A stretch of DNA of 37,234 bases from Pelargonium cotyledonis (GCA_036897625.1 JAYMTA010000146.1:1-37234); one strand, 5' to 3'. Shown: positions 10,761-24,288, numbered from the stretch's first letter. Translations and numbers: made by a program. The notes: a model not told the origin generated them from the sequence alone.

Positions 10761-12414
10761 TCAAGCTCTATTGGTGGTATTTGCCTGGTCAAGCCCTACT
10801 GGTGGATTTTGTTTTTGGCTCGTACGGTTGTTATCAAAAGGAAGTGATAAGCAAACATCAGGTACACGCTCGCCTTCGTAAGCATTGCACACATAGGTGA
10901 TAAAATTTCTATAATCCTGCATTGATAAAACTAGTTTTGGTTAATATGTGAATCATTTAGGGTTCCAGGCTTGAAGCCTTATCAGTAAGAAAAAGGTCAG
11001 TTTGCAACAAGATTGCGACGGACTGCTCTTGTCGCATAACCCCTTTGTAGCATAGGCAGCAAATCCAAAAATTTGTTGCAATCTGTCATCTATGAGATAA
11101 ATTTGCAACAAGGTTTAGAAGTCACTAGCTATGCGGCACACTTTTTGCGACAAAGTTTGTTTGTCGCAATGTCGCTGCAATTTTTTATCAAAAAATAGTC
11201 AGGTTTTTGCGGTTTAGGGTTTGTCTTGAACTAACATCTTCCAATGGCTGATTATTCACTACCACCCAAGGCACAAATGTATGTGGCGGGTTCAGTTGAG
11301 CAGTTTCATTTGCATATTTTTCTTCAATCTGCATCATATATATATGAACATTCATGAGATATGAGTTCAGTGTCCATAAGCTCAAAACCAAAACCCAAAA
11401 CAGTCGATGTGAAACACAAACCACATTTGCATCGCCACTTTTGTAGCATTCAATAGGACCGTCACTAAGCCCCACTGTTTCAAAACAATTTTGCCACTCG
11501 CTGCTCTTGTTGTGCAAGATGTGATACTCAATGCAGTGGATAAAACCGAAATGTTCTTCCTGCATCAACACATCTCCGTAAATTTTTATCCTAGTGACCT
11601 ATAAGTGTAACGTTTTGTTCTGGGTGTTATGGCCTTACCACGTCAGGATAAGTAGAGATGGTGCAGGCTTCGATAGCATTTAGGAAGCATTCACTATCAC
11701 CATGCTGCAAAACTTGAAACAATGTATTAAAACCATGAAATGCTGTCCTCATTTCCCTCTCCGTTTATAGCTATCTCTGTCAATAAGTCTTGGGGGTAGA
11801 GCTGACAATTCAAATTTCCGTTTTTTTTTTTCTGGGTTCGAGTTGGAAAGGCCTAATCCAACCCAAAATTACGCAATTCAAACCCACAATAATATAGATC
11901 GAGTTTCCAACTGGTTAGGGTCCAAATTGCAGCTCTACTTGTGGGTCGAGTTTGAGTTGGGTCTTTTTAACCCATGTTCGGAAAACTCTTACCCTGACTT
12001 GAAACTTGAATTGTCAGCTCTAAGTTCATTGTTCAAGAAAACTCGAGGCATCAGGAAATGAAACTACACAGAAAAAAGAAGCTTACTCTGATGAATTTGA
12101 TGTTGATACAAACATAGTGTGTTAATTACCTGACAACTGATTGAACCGTCTGGATTCATCCAAGAATTTCCCCAAGGTATCATCCTGAGATCGACAATGG
12201 AGTCGAGACCCAACTGAAACAGCTTCACCAGATGATTCACTATGAAGTGTGCACAATATGGACATAGAGTCTCATAGTACACAGACATAGTAACTGTATC
12301 TGCAGGCTCAAGCATAGATTTTTCTTGATCTTTTGCAGCAAAAGATGGTGAAGATGCAATAGAGAACACCACAACAGCAACAAGAAAGAAGCTTGGTAAT
12401 TGGTTATTAGCCAT
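10761..12414 (-). CDS. OSH1: GILT-type thiol reductase (OSH1-like), secreted or vacuolar
   Basis: GILT enzymes reduce protein disulfides in acidic or secretory compartments. Exons: 12414-12130, 11704-11639, 11559-11422, 11328-11236, 10916-10761, all phase 0, 245 residues. A hydrophobic signal peptide spans about residues 5-26 (LPSFFLVAVVVFSIASS). The CxxC active site is CPYC at 51-54. The family signature CQHGDSECFLNAIEAC starts at residue 94 and crosses intron 1. PPHTFVPWVVVNNQPLED and YVCNAY lead to a C-terminal tail rich in polar residues. A stop at 11188 is reached only if the GTTAGT donor at 11235 is ignored; using it joins DYRNFITYVC, which is typical of the family. The symbol rests on family match plus the TIC56-ferritin neighbourhood. 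Confidence 0.9.
10995..11180. repeat. TTGCGACAAA-rich inverted-repeat sequence in GILT intron 4
   Basis: The intron holds several TTGCGAC/GTCGCA and TTGCAACAAG motifs. The clearest is a perfect hairpin: TTGCGACAAA at 11145-11154 against TTTGTCGCAA at 11160-11169, separated by five bases. Repeated TTGCGACAAA-like motifs are common near the ends of plant CACTA transposons, but no CACTA terminus or 3-bp target duplication was found here. Confidence 0.4.
11797..12022 (+). mobile_element. hAT-like MITE in GILT intron 1
   Basis: A 226-bp element with 22-bp terminal inverted repeats at 11797-11818 and 12001-12022, one mismatch, core AGAGCTGACAATTCAA. The interior is rich in GGGTT/AACCC motifs. No clear 8-bp target duplication is visible, so the family is judged from the ends. 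Two related copies lie in the ferritin and DUF538 introns, in the same orientation. Confidence 0.75.
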
Positions 12415-12452
12415 TTTTGCTTAGTCCAATGTGATGTGAATTGTGCACAATG

Positions 12453-12460
12453 CATATATA
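12453..12460 (-). promoter_or_regulatory. Probable TATA box of the GILT gene
   Basis: The minus strand reads TATATATG about 40 bp before the start codon, implying a very short leader. It is flanked by two copies of TTGTGCAC (12441-12448 and 12461-12468). Confidence 0.45.
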
Positions 12461-14026
12461 TTGTGCACTAAGTGATCTAAGTCTTGGCAACAAGTGTCAC
12501 TTCATTTTCATGTTACGGGTTGACACTCAGTCGAACTATTGAGGAGATGACACCTCACGATTTAATATTTATATCTGTCTCAACGAATTTCGTGGACACA
12601 AATTGTCTACCCCAGATTCATTTTCTATGTGTCCTGATTGAGTTTCAGCCATTAACTCTTTGATTGAGTCTTAGCCAAAAATCATTGTTTGGGCTCAAAC
12701 TACCCCTTCCGATGGGACACAAAGATTCAAAATCTGTAACTTGTAAAATACGGATTGATCCACCGAAATTATTATCGTTTGATAATTGTCATTTTTGTGC
12801 GCAACTTTACTTCTTAATACTGTGAATGTCGGTTTTCTTGTAAAAACCTTGTTTATCTTGAACGTATTTGTAGTTTCAATGTCAGGAGAAAATGACTTGT
12901 AACTTTAATTAAGAATTCAGTTTGTCATTGTGTCAATTTAGTTGTTATTTGAGCAACTTTTCAACTTTTACATTTCTTTTCATACACCATTCTCTTAATG
13001 GGAATTTTTATTTGTAGCAAGAAATTGATTCCCATAAGCAAATTGCTCATAATTTGGTATTGAGTTGATAACTTTATGGCCATAAGATTCTTATAGATTT
13101 TATATAGTAAAAGTATCTTTTGATTTTGTTAGTGACAACAGCCAAGTCCCTCTTTTCTTAATCTTTAATAAGTCCCAAACTGAATAAAAAATAAATAAAT
13201 AAGTACCAAACAAAGTTTTTTGACCCGTAACGATAAGGAAAAATCAACGGCCGGAAACAAAGTATAAAAGTATTAAAATACGGTTTAAAACACAAAAATA
13301 TTAAAAGAGTCAAATCTCATTTGGTAGACATATTGCTCACAAACTAATTTATAATGAAGACGGATAAAATAACGTGGCGTCTCAAAGTAGATCGAACACA
13401 AAAAAAACCACTTCTTTCAAATTAAAAAAAAAAAAAACAATCCAAGTGAACACAATAAAACATGCATAAACAGTTTCCTTTAGAAAGCCTTGAAATAAGC
13501 ATATTTATTGCACTCACGAAAATGTAAATTGTGATCTTATATTGGTGCACTTAACAAACAACAATCAACAACTTTGGAGCTGTAAGTTGGAGTTTTTATT
13601 TTTTTCTGTCTGAAACTGTTACAAATCCATATAAATAAAATAATAGAACTAACGATTCATGCTTACATGTCGTGTTTGTGTCATATTAAAGGTTAAGCGT
13701 GCGCTATATACATCAACTCGAACAACGTGTTGGAACATAAATACTATGTGTTTTACTAAATGGATTAAATTGACACGACACGACATAACACGCTTCGTGA
13801 CATGACACAATTAATAACCCGCCAGTCTTCTCCTTCGCCCATTGAATAACTTCCCGAAACGCACATCATTCTGTCTCGTGAGGATCCATAGCACCGCCCG
13901 ACCTCAACACGATTACATAGTTAGTGAACTCAAACACACTTGTTAACGTTATGGTCGTACAATTTTTATTTATTTATTTTTTTTTTAAGGTGGTGGACGT
14001 ACAATTTTAATATACAAAGTTTGGCA
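12461..14026. other. Intergenic AT-rich stretch between GILT and TIC56
   Basis: No exon-like frame or RNA gene was recognised. At about 13660-13830 there are scattered ACACGACACG-type words (GACACGACACGACATAACACG near 13773), a pattern often left by decayed plant transposons. No termini could be set. Poly(A) and poly(T) runs occur near 13420-13440 and 13970-13986. Confidence 0.5.
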
Positions 14027-14065
14027 GGCCCAGTATCAGGTCAATTGAAGAGCCCAAAAAGCCCA
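14027..14065 (+). promoter_or_regulatory. Site II-type boxes upstream of TIC56
   Basis: GGCCCA at 14027-14032 and AGCCCA at 14051-14056 and 14060-14065 lie about 150-190 bp before the TIC56 start. These are TCP-type site II elements by sequence; activity is inferred. Confidence 0.5.
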
Positions 14066-14213
14066 CTTACAATCTCCTGCTAACGACAAGTCGTTTTCTC
14101 CGTCCATCATTATCAACATCCAATTCAGTTCACTGAGCTCATTCACACTCCAATGGCGTCCTGAACCCAAAAACCCATAGCCAAAACCCTAACTCATCAC
14201 CAAGCTCTCATCA

Positions 14214-17200
14214 ATGGCGTCACTCAATTTCAACCCTTTCGATGGCTGGTTCAAGAAGCCCCAAAACGGCATCGTCAACCTCCTCTCATTGGCCGAGCAA
14301 TTCTCTCAGAAACTCAGCAACGAGCCCAGTTTCGCCGCAATCAAGTGGCCGAGGCTCTCGCGTCCGAAGAAGAACCCGACAGAGCCCGAGAAGCCGATAA
14401 TGGTCCAACCCGAAATCAGCATGATGGATCAGTACGAGTACGAATGCAAGTACAAGCCCGATCACAGGCACGCACCAGAAGTGGAGAAGGTGCTGGAAAA
14501 TGAAGCAAAGACGCTCGAGAAGGAGCATAACCCAACAAAGGAGGAGCTCGAAGAGATCGAGTCCAATCCGCTTTTGAAGTTCCTGCGCCGAGCGGAGGAG
14601 ATTTCCGATGATCTCAATGCGGATGCGGTAGCGAAGAACAAGAGGCCGTACCATTTTGAGGACTGGAAGCTGTGGAGGGACGTGCCGAACGTTATTGGGC
14701 TCGACGGACGGCCGGTGCCGAGGAAGAGTATATACAAGGACGAGGTGAGTGATGACAAATTCTGGGATTTCACAAGACAGTTCTTTTTCGGGCTCTGGGG
14801 GTTCAAGCAGAGGCCGTATCCGCCAGGCCGGCCGATTGATTTTCCTCAAGCATTTGGGTACAAGAAGCTCGATGATCGGTACTATGATTGTAAGTTAATA
14901 ATGGAACTTGCATTTTTGTGTATGAGTTTTGATTTTCAATTGTTTGTATAGTAGTTTTATGATGATTTCACTAGGGTGTTTTGAAAACTGAGCTAAATGC
15001 TGAATTGTATGTAGAAACTGAGGACAGGAGTTATAATGTTATATGATGAATTTGAAAGGGTGTGTTTGTAGTTTGATTTAGATGTTGAATTGTTTGTAGA
15101 AACGGAGGAGAGTAGTTTAATGATGAATTTGAAGTTGTGTTTCTAATTTGATTTAGACGCTGTTTGTTGAATGTGGAGGATAGTTCTATGACGAATTCAA
15201 AAGGATATGTTCCTTATAATTAGATGTTGAATTGCTAGTAGAATCTGAGGAGAGTAGTTTTATGATTTTGTAGGGGTGTGTTTCTAATTGATTCAGATAA
15301 ATGAATCATGTGTACATTATGGTGTATTAATCTGATGAACTCTAATGGGTGTGTTTCTAATATGGTGTAGATATTGAATTATCCACAAAATCTTCAATTT
15401 GGAGTAGAGTAGTTCTGATGAATCTGAAACGCCGTGTTTGATTTAGCCGTTGAATTATGTGAAGGAATCTTCATTACATAGTAGAGTAGTTCAGAATCTT
15501 CAGATGAATTTAAAAGGGTGTGTATGGAATATGACTTAGATGTTTACTTATGGGAGAAATCTTCATTGCCTTGCAGAGTAGTTATGATAAATTTAAAAGG
15601 ATGTGTTTACAATACGGTTTAGGTGTTGAATCGGAGTAGTTCTCATGAATTCAAAAATATCATGTTTGGAATATAATATAGATGTTGAGTTACGTCGGAG
15701 ATTTTCAAAGTAGTGTGGTGTTGATGGATGTCAGTAGCATTGTAGTTTAAAGACTGTATTCAGTTCAGTTCTAGGACTGCTTCGCACCTTGATCACTGCA
15801 AGAACTGCCTGCGGCTTAGTGTATAAATATTTCTTACTTTGATATTATGGTTACATCATAGAATCCTCTTCCAATTTAAACTTTATTATTCACCAATCAC
15901 GACCCTTCGTTTTTTTCCTTTGTGTGTTGTTTACATTTTTTTTGTGTGCGTGTGTGCGTGCTTAATGACACTTATTTTTGTTCTTTTACTTTTTTTAATA
16001 GTTGACATGAAGACCATTGGGTATTTCTATAAGGATCGCCTTGGTCGTACACGGGGACCTATGGAGCTAGTAAAGCTGAGAACTGCTTGGGGTATTGGTA
16101 TGATTGACAAGGACACGTTCATTTGGATGGAAGACATGGATGAATGGGCACCGATTTCCATGGTCAATGGTTTGGAAGCTGCCGTTGCCACTTGGGATGG
16201 TTTGTTAAATTTACCCCCTTTCATATAGAAATAAAGTTTTTAATTTGATTTGCTGTTCTATGAATGGAACGGAGAAACTATATGACGTGTTAACATATAA
16301 ACGTATAGATAGGTGCCATCAATTGTATTTGATGGCTTGATAATAACTAATTGGTTCCGGTTTCAGTTTGATGTCTAAGCTAGTCATGTAATGTATTTGA
16401 TCATGATTCGAAGCTCTTTCTATACAGGGACGGATGCACTAATAGTGCATTGGGGGCAGCTGCCCCCACAAAAGAATTTTTTTTTAAAAAATAATTCTTG
16501 TATTTATCCATTGAGCTCATGTATTTGTCTATATTATTTGATAAACTTTATATTATTGCCCCCACAGGATTTTTAGTTTTAGTCATAATAGTTTGATGAA
16601 AAAGTTATTCATATAATTTGCCCCCACGAAACAAAATTTATGGATCCGTCCTTGTTTCTATATCATGGCATAAATGGGCAATAATACGAATCATTCGTAT
16701 AGATGTTCCAAGGATTCTTGAAGTTGCTTGTCCTGATTCTGCTTTCCATTTTTCTTTTTCCTAGTAGCATCCAGATTTTATTGCTCAAGGTATTGAATTT
16801 TGGGTTATTGATTGGTAATCTTCAGTTAGACTTGGAGCCGCGTATACAGCTTTTTGCGGCAAACTAAAGTTAGGTATACCTCCTTGGGCTCCTGTCAAAG
16901 GACGTGAGAAGAAAACCTATCAGGAGATGCAACAAGAAGCTATAGAGAGTAAAAAACGTGATTTGGCTGTGTTGAAAGCAAATGATGGCGTTTGGCCTGG
17001 AGTTAGAACTCCTAGTCATGCCATGTTTCTTTGGGCTAGCGGCACGGAAATGACCCCATTGTTGGATGAAGATCATATGCCAAACAAGTTCATTCCAAAA
17101 AAACTTAGGTATATTGCCCCTTTACAACTGTTTCTGGACACCGATTATGAAATTTTATTTTCCTAGCAACAAATGAAATACAGATTTCAAGTTCTTATGT

Positions 17201-17897
17201 TATTTTGTTGTTTGCTATTGTTGATGCTAGTAATTGTTCACAAATAATTATTTTTATGATGCCATTAAAACTTGACAATTTTAACATAAAGCTTTTCTTG
17301 TTTCTTGTTGCAGGATGGAGTTGGCTAAGGTTTGTCCCGATATAAAGCCTTGGGAGGTTATAGACATAGAGCAAGCAATGGATCGGATTGTTTTTAATGG
17401 AAAATGGTTCCGCGAACCTCTTAGTACATATACCACAGGTCCTCCGTACCTAGAGGAATTTGATGAAGATGTCGAGGTAAACTCATGTGCACTGCTCGTT
17501 TATACTATGTCTTCAGTTTGTGCCTTCTATGACTTATCTTTACCGTAGATCTTCAAAAGCCTATACAAATCATGGTTTCTCGAGACTAGAGAAGTCCGGG
17601 GGAGACTTGCAACCCATAGTCTTTACATAATAGTCCTATATCTCCATACGAACAGTACTCTTCAATTATAGCTTACCTCTTTTGTTTCTCGATTTGATTT
17701 GTTTTCAGAGGTTCATGGAAGTTATGGAGCAAATTGACAATTCAAACATGACGGGGCTTTCAATCTTGGCACCTATTCCCTATTTCTGGGATCTTATAAA
17801 GGCAACAAAAAAGGCTCGAAAGAAATACTGTGGCGAGGTTGCAAAGAAAAGGCAAGCCTATTTGGATAAAATGAGAGGGAAAGGGGAGGAATATTGA
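14214..17897 (+). CDS. TIC56: TIC56, chloroplast inner-envelope translocon subunit
   Basis: TIC56 is reported in the 1-MDa inner-envelope import complex with TIC20, TIC100 and TIC214. Exons: 14214-14889, 16002-16199, 16826-17108, 17314-17476, 17709-17897, giving 502 residues. I recall Arabidopsis TIC56 at about 527. The N-terminus MASLNFNPFDGWFKKPQNG lacks a long hydroxylated transit peptide. The middle is charged (about 80-150). A GYF-like domain occupies about 229-290 (KTIGYFYKDRLGRTRGPMEL then DTFIWMEDMDEWAPI). A conserved tail ends KKYCGEVAKKRQAYLDKMRG. An upstream ATG at 14153 is followed at once by a stop and is not used. Intron 1 holds a decayed tandem array and intron 2 a hAT MITE. 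Confidence 0.95.
14945..15720 (+). repeat. Decayed tandem array in TIC56 intron 1, unit about 60-95 bp
   Basis: About nine or ten diverged units follow one another. A typical unit reads GATTTAGATGTTGAATT, then GTAGAATCTGAGGAGAGTAG, then TTATGATGAATTTGAAAG, then GGTGTGTTTCTAAT. TTGAATT-type anchors fall near 15000, 15087, 15163, 15225, 15371, 15445, 15540, 15623 and 15683. The intron consists largely of this array. Confidence 0.75.
16425..16654. mobile_element. hAT MITE in TIC56 intron 2
   Basis: A 230-bp element starting CAGGGACGGATGCA and ending TGGATCCGTCCTTG, so the ends are inverted repeats with two differences. Perfect 8-bp target duplications TTTCTATA flank it (16417-16424 and 16655-16662), as expected for hAT. 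GCCCCCAC is repeated inside. It has no coding capacity; the perfect duplication suggests a fairly young insertion. Confidence 0.9.
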
Positions 17898-18530
17898 TAT
17901 TGCATTAATAACCTTTTTCACTTCCGGAGAGTTCATGCGCGAACCACGAACCGTACTTCTCGTGCAACTATAAACAATTTTTACCGGCATTGTTGTTGTT
18001 CATGGAATCGATTAGTTTATTCCATGATCTCCAGTTTTATGCACAAATTCCAACTTTTAGGAGTAGCAACTTTGTGTATTGTGATCTGAATCTGATAATG
18101 CTATGTATGTGCAGGTAAGGATTGTAGAAATAGTTGTGATGTATATATGCTTTTTTTTTTTATTTTATTGCTTTGTAATGGAAAATACAATAGGAATTAG
18201 GAATCATGGTGTGGGGTTTTGAAATTTTCTCAAAGTACCAAATTTTTTTTTTTCATTGAAATTTTAGATTTGCATCAATACTTGATAATGCGGGTTACGG
18301 ATTTAAATGAGTGAGGTAGAAACACCTGTTTTTATCGGCCTATAATTATAATAAAAAATTGTGAAATAATTAATTTGTGTGTGATAAAACGGCTTAAAAA
18401 TGTCAACCGCGAATTTACAGATCCGCTGAGGAATTTCATGGTTCGGACAAAAAATTGTGAAATATAAACATGTGATTTTTTAACTCGATTGCTTGGTGTA
18501 GCTTTGCACAAACAAAAATCATTAAACTTT
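17898..18530. other. TIC56 3' region and spacer
   Basis: The TIC56 3' untranslated region probably ends before about 18200; A/T-rich runs with TTTTTTTTTT lie at 18151-18160. No gene or repeat was recognised in the rest. Confidence 0.5.
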
Positions 18531-18604
18531 TGGGCCAAGTATATTAAAGTTGGCCCACAATTAATCAATCATGGGCCCGCATGTTTCGGATAAATGGAGG
18601 CCCA
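18531..18604 (+). promoter_or_regulatory. Site II cluster of the eS4 promoter
   Basis: Four GGGCC/GGCCC boxes: TGGGCC at 18531 and 18572, GGCCCA at 18552 and 18599. Site II boxes with a telo-box are the standard promoter signature of plant ribosomal protein genes, which agrees with the gene downstream. Confidence 0.75.
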
Positions 18605-18660
18605 AGATTCACTAAACCCGAACCATTCCAGATAAAAGCCTAGAGAGTCAAAACTCAGTC

Positions 18661-18683
18661 TATAAAGAGATCGGCTAGGGTTT
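18661..18683 (+). promoter_or_regulatory. TATA box and telo-box of the eS4 gene
   Basis: TATAAAGA at 18661-18668 is followed by TAGGGTTT (telo-box, AAACCCTA on the other strand) at 18676-18683. The start codon is about 100 bp from the TATA box, so the leader is roughly 70 nt. Confidence 0.7.
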
Positions 18684-18762
18684 GGTCTCTCTCGCATACC
18701 TCTCAAGCTCACCACAGCAGCAACAAGAGCTCCAAGGAAGGAGACAATACAGAGACACCAAA

Positions 18763-20793
<2,031 letters not shown>

Positions 20794-21487
20794 ATTTCTT
20801 AGACTTGTTAAACTCAGGTTTGTGCTGTCCTTTAGGATTTATGTAAGAGACTATTGTTTTCTTGTCGAGTAGAATTTGATATTTGTTGAGAATTTTTGGT
20901 TAATAGTTTACATTCCATGTTTTGCTATAAAGATCGAACAATGTTGCTTAACCTATGATGCATTTAGATGTTTCAGTTATCTTTTTATGCTTAGATATAT
21001 GGTTATATCTATTTTGTGTTTTCAATTTTCATGGATGTGAAGATTGTTCAATGTGTTTTGGACTTGGTACTTTGCAGCTTCTAGCCATGCTTCAAGCTCA
21101 TATTGGTGGGTTTTTTTATCAAGCCATAAACTATTGCAATGCAAGTGTTTTTAACTGAATTACTATATTATTTTTTTGTTAAATGGGTGTGTGGCTGGTA
21201 GTCCGTGACACAATAACTTGTTTATAAAACCACTATAAATTTGTTATTTCATCAAAATATTATTTGGTACAAAGTTACAACACTAGAAGAAATTTAAGCC
21301 TATGAAAGAAGCTATTTTATTCTATCATCTTCTCTAAATTCAAACTCCTAAATCCTTAACTTAAACAATAAGACATCTATGAGCAAATAGAGTTATAGAA
21401 AATCACATCCCATAGCTTTATGATCAAATGGGTTGACCCAGAACATAGCTTGAAAGCAAAACTAAATTAACATCTTGTTCATAACAT
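20794..21487. other. Convergent gap between eS4 and ferritin
   Basis: It holds the 3' untranslated regions of both genes. CACTAGAAGAAA at 21281-21292 looks like a CACTA-type terminus, but no partner end was found. No gene was recognised. Confidence 0.5.
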
Positions 21488-24005
21488 TTACTCAGCACCA
21501 TCCTTGAGGAGCATTTTGTCAAAGTGCCACACACCTGTAGATAAACCAAAGAAATAAGGTTAACTTTGCATTTCAATTTTTTACATAATGTTTCAACAGT
21601 CCTTTTAGTCTTCGTTTTTTCAATATATTTTAAAACCCGAAACAAGAATGGGGACGTAGAAGATATTCTAAAACCTGCTTCGTTGTCATTCCTATACGGC
21701 AATATGGAGCCCAAACTACGGGACCTGTAAATTAATCAATTTTCTTTTGTAGATTTGATTTTCGTATTGTTTTGGGTGGGAATTTGTTGGTCGGGTCAGG
21801 CAAGCCCACAATATTTTTTGTGTATGACCCAAAACTCGTGTGTCCGCACCTCTTGTGGGTTAGACTCAAGCTGGGTCTTTTCAATATAAAACTGAAAAGA
21901 CCTGACTCGAAACCCAAATCCTAGAGACGAAATTTGCACAAAATGGGTACTAAATTGTATCTAGAATGTATGTCTCATACCATGTCCTTCTCCAACCATC
22001 CTCAGTTGAGCAACAAATTCTGATATCTTCTTAATAGCTTCAACCTGATCAAAAATTAAATCTAAAAATCAGCCGCACGCAACTTAACAGTAGAGTTGAC
22101 GATTAGTAATGCATCAACACGAACATGACACTATTATAAGGTTAAAACACGAACCTGTTCGTTTAGAAACTTGCTTTCGATGAAATCTGCAAGCTGAGGA
22201 TCATTGTTTCTATCTGCAACCTGAAAATCAACAATGAAATGATCCAATTAGAGCTATTTTATCAGTGAAGAATCTGGTTGATTCAGATAGTGAATCTGGT
22301 TGATTCAGATAGTGAATTTGAGCTATTACATTGTGCAAGTTCAAGAGCTTCTCATTTGTCAACTTCTCCAAAGACAATGCTAGCTCCATAGCTGAATCAA
22401 AGAATCAAAGTAACTGAGTAACTAGAATTGAAGTGCATTTCTAGACTTCAAAAAAAAGAAAAAAAAAATCTCAAAATGTTCCATGTACTATTAGAACTCG
22501 TATAATATGGTCTATAACTAATTTTATGCGAAAACGAAATGATATCCCAACTTGAAAAAAACCGACCAAATGGAGACCGACACTAGTTTCTGTTTCGAGG
22601 ATCACAATTGTATACAATTTTAACTTTGTTTTGCATAGATGTTGTTTTTCTAAAATGAACTCGTGTTCTTAGCGTTTTAACACAACTATTTTAAAAACTA
22701 TATTAAAGCTCGTTAACTCTTAAACTATATCTACGAATAGTTTACATAACATATGAATTGCGCAACATGTAACATGTTCCACAAAATATAAGGAAATGAG
22801 ATAATACCATATAATGCATCTCCCTTTTCCGCTTGTTCGAACTCTGAGTTTGGCATCAAGATAGAGTATAGTTTCACTTTTCCTCCACGCTTGTTCTAAA
22901 TAATGAACAACAACAATAAGTGTGAAACGAAACCATAATAGTAAATCAATGTGGTTCGTTTTATGTGGTCTCAAGAACACGGATTTTGAGGAGAAAATCC
23001 ACTTAGGCGATAGCGAGTTTTGATCTTTACACTAAAAGAGGTTTTAGGTTAGCACGAATGTGATTCTCTCACATCGTAACTCAAAATGCTCTTAAATTTC
23101 ATATCCTTGTATTATTGTGAATATAAATAAGGATCTACCTGGTACTCCATGAGCTTTTCAGCATGTTCTCTTTCTTCTTCACTTGATTCCTTGAAGAATC
23201 TAATTCAAAACATCACCAAATGTTAACTCATAAAGTTAAACCCAAAATAAATAGATAAATAAAGCAAGAAATGTAGAGAAATAGTAGGGTTTGTGAGAGG
23301 TTACTTGGCAAGACCCCTGAGGGCAATATTGTCCCTATCAAAGTATGCAAACATGGAATGGTACACATAAGACACATTGTATTCCACACTGCAATACAAA
23401 TGACATTTAGTTATATAAGACCATAATAATATCAAAAATGAACCACCCAGGTCGTGATTTTCACGTCGATTTCGTTTGATTAGATCTCTCATAACTTATA
23501 TAACGGGGCTCGAAGATAGTTTTATTCATAAATTTATCTAACTTAAATGTTACGTTTTCACTACGTCAACTATAAAATTAAATATATTATTAAATGTCCT
23601 GTAACATCTCCATCCATATATCAAATTCAAATATCAAGATTTGAAAATTCAAACACTACCATTAACAAGAAACGAAGAAACCAAAATCAAATTACAAAAA
23701 GAAAGAGGCACTCACTTAATCTGCTCATTGATTGCAGATTCGCATTCATCTTCAAATCTCTGGCGAGCCATTGACCGTTGAGGATCCACCGGAATCCCAA
23801 GAAACTCCTTCTTGACCTCCTCAAATGGCTTGAACACCACCCCTGTAAGTTCCACATTATCGGTCCCTTTCGAAGCCGAAACCACAAACCCATTACTCTG
23901 TTTTCTTTTCACAGCACACAGAGAAGAAAGCGCCGACAAAGAATACGGCGCCGGAGAGGAAGGGACACATAAAAAAGATTTCAGAGCACCCCCTTGAACT
24001 GCCAT
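21488..24005 (-). CDS. FER1: Plastid ferritin
   Basis: Ferritin forms a 24-subunit shell that oxidises and stores iron, in plants inside plastids. Exons: 24005-23716, 23388-23305, 23199-23139, 22895-22808, 22391-22330, 22220-22155, 22044-21981, 21534-21488, eight in all, giving 253 residues. Residues 1 to about 44 are a Ser/Ala-rich transit peptide. The plant-specific extension peptide follows ([20 protein letters not shown]). The four-helix body includes [20 protein letters not shown] and [17 protein letters not shown], which carry ferroxidase Glu, Tyr and His residues of the plant family. The C-terminus is [15 protein letters not shown]. The eight-exon layout is that of plant ferritins. An iron-response element lies upstream. 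The symbol follows synteny with TIC56 and DUF538. Confidence 0.97.
21771..21925 (+). mobile_element. Relic of the GILT/DUF538 intron MITE family, ferritin intron 7
   Basis: The interior resembles the elements at 11797 and 26979: GCACCTCTTG, then GGGTTAGACTCAAG, GGGTCTTTTCAA and a GACTCGAAACCCAAAT end. The left terminus could not be placed, so the limits are approximate and the copy looks decayed. Confidence 0.45.
22270..22313. repeat. 22-bp perfect tandem duplication in a ferritin intron
   Basis: A 22-bp unit starting GAATCTGGTTGATTCAG occurs twice in a row (22270-22291, 22292-22313). It lies in the intron between the exons 22391-22330 and 22220-22155, away from the splice sites. Confidence 0.9.
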
Positions 24006-24202
24006 GGCAAAAACAGAGCAAAATACAGCAAGAGCAAAGTGAAACAGAGTAACAACAAAATGCAGCAAGAAATGAGAGAAACAGAGCAATAAACAGAGCG
24101 TTCAAAAGCAAAAAAAAAATAGTGAATTTGAGAAAGAACAGAGTGAAACAGAGCAAGAAACAGAGGAGGAGATGGTGGAAACAGAGTGGTCGAGAGAGGA
24201 GC

Positions 24203-24208
24203 TATATA
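24203..24208 (-). promoter_or_regulatory. TATA box of the ferritin gene
   Basis: TATATA, about 200 bp before the ferritin start codon. The implied leader of some 170 nt is pyrimidine-rich on the minus strand, with many CTCTGTTT words. Confidence 0.6.
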
Positions 24209-24288
24209 GGGAAGGAGAAGAGTTACAGATGGCAGGGGCTTTATTGGGGCCGTTGGATGGGAGAGGTGATGGACGGTTCAGATTGGTA

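Noticed and set aside
11188-11236. GILT protein ending at the stop at 11188
   Set aside because: A GTTAGT donor at 11235 and the downstream exon 10916-10761 give the conserved DYRNFITYVC end; the 11188 stop is in the intron.
11843-12061. 72-codon frame in GILT intron 1
   Set aside because: It lies inside the MITE and has no protein features.
12547-12560. ATGACACCTCAC shared with the PX-gene upstream region (about 30454)
   Set aside because: A 12-bp match in two AT-rich spacers is too short to claim a common element.
14286-14849. 187-codon open frame antisense to TIC56 exon 1
   Set aside because: It is a shadow of the GC-richer TIC56 coding exon; the product has no recognisable features.
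21281-21292. CACTAGAAGAAA as a CACTA transposon end
   Set aside because: Only one end is visible, with no inverted partner or 3-bp target duplication.
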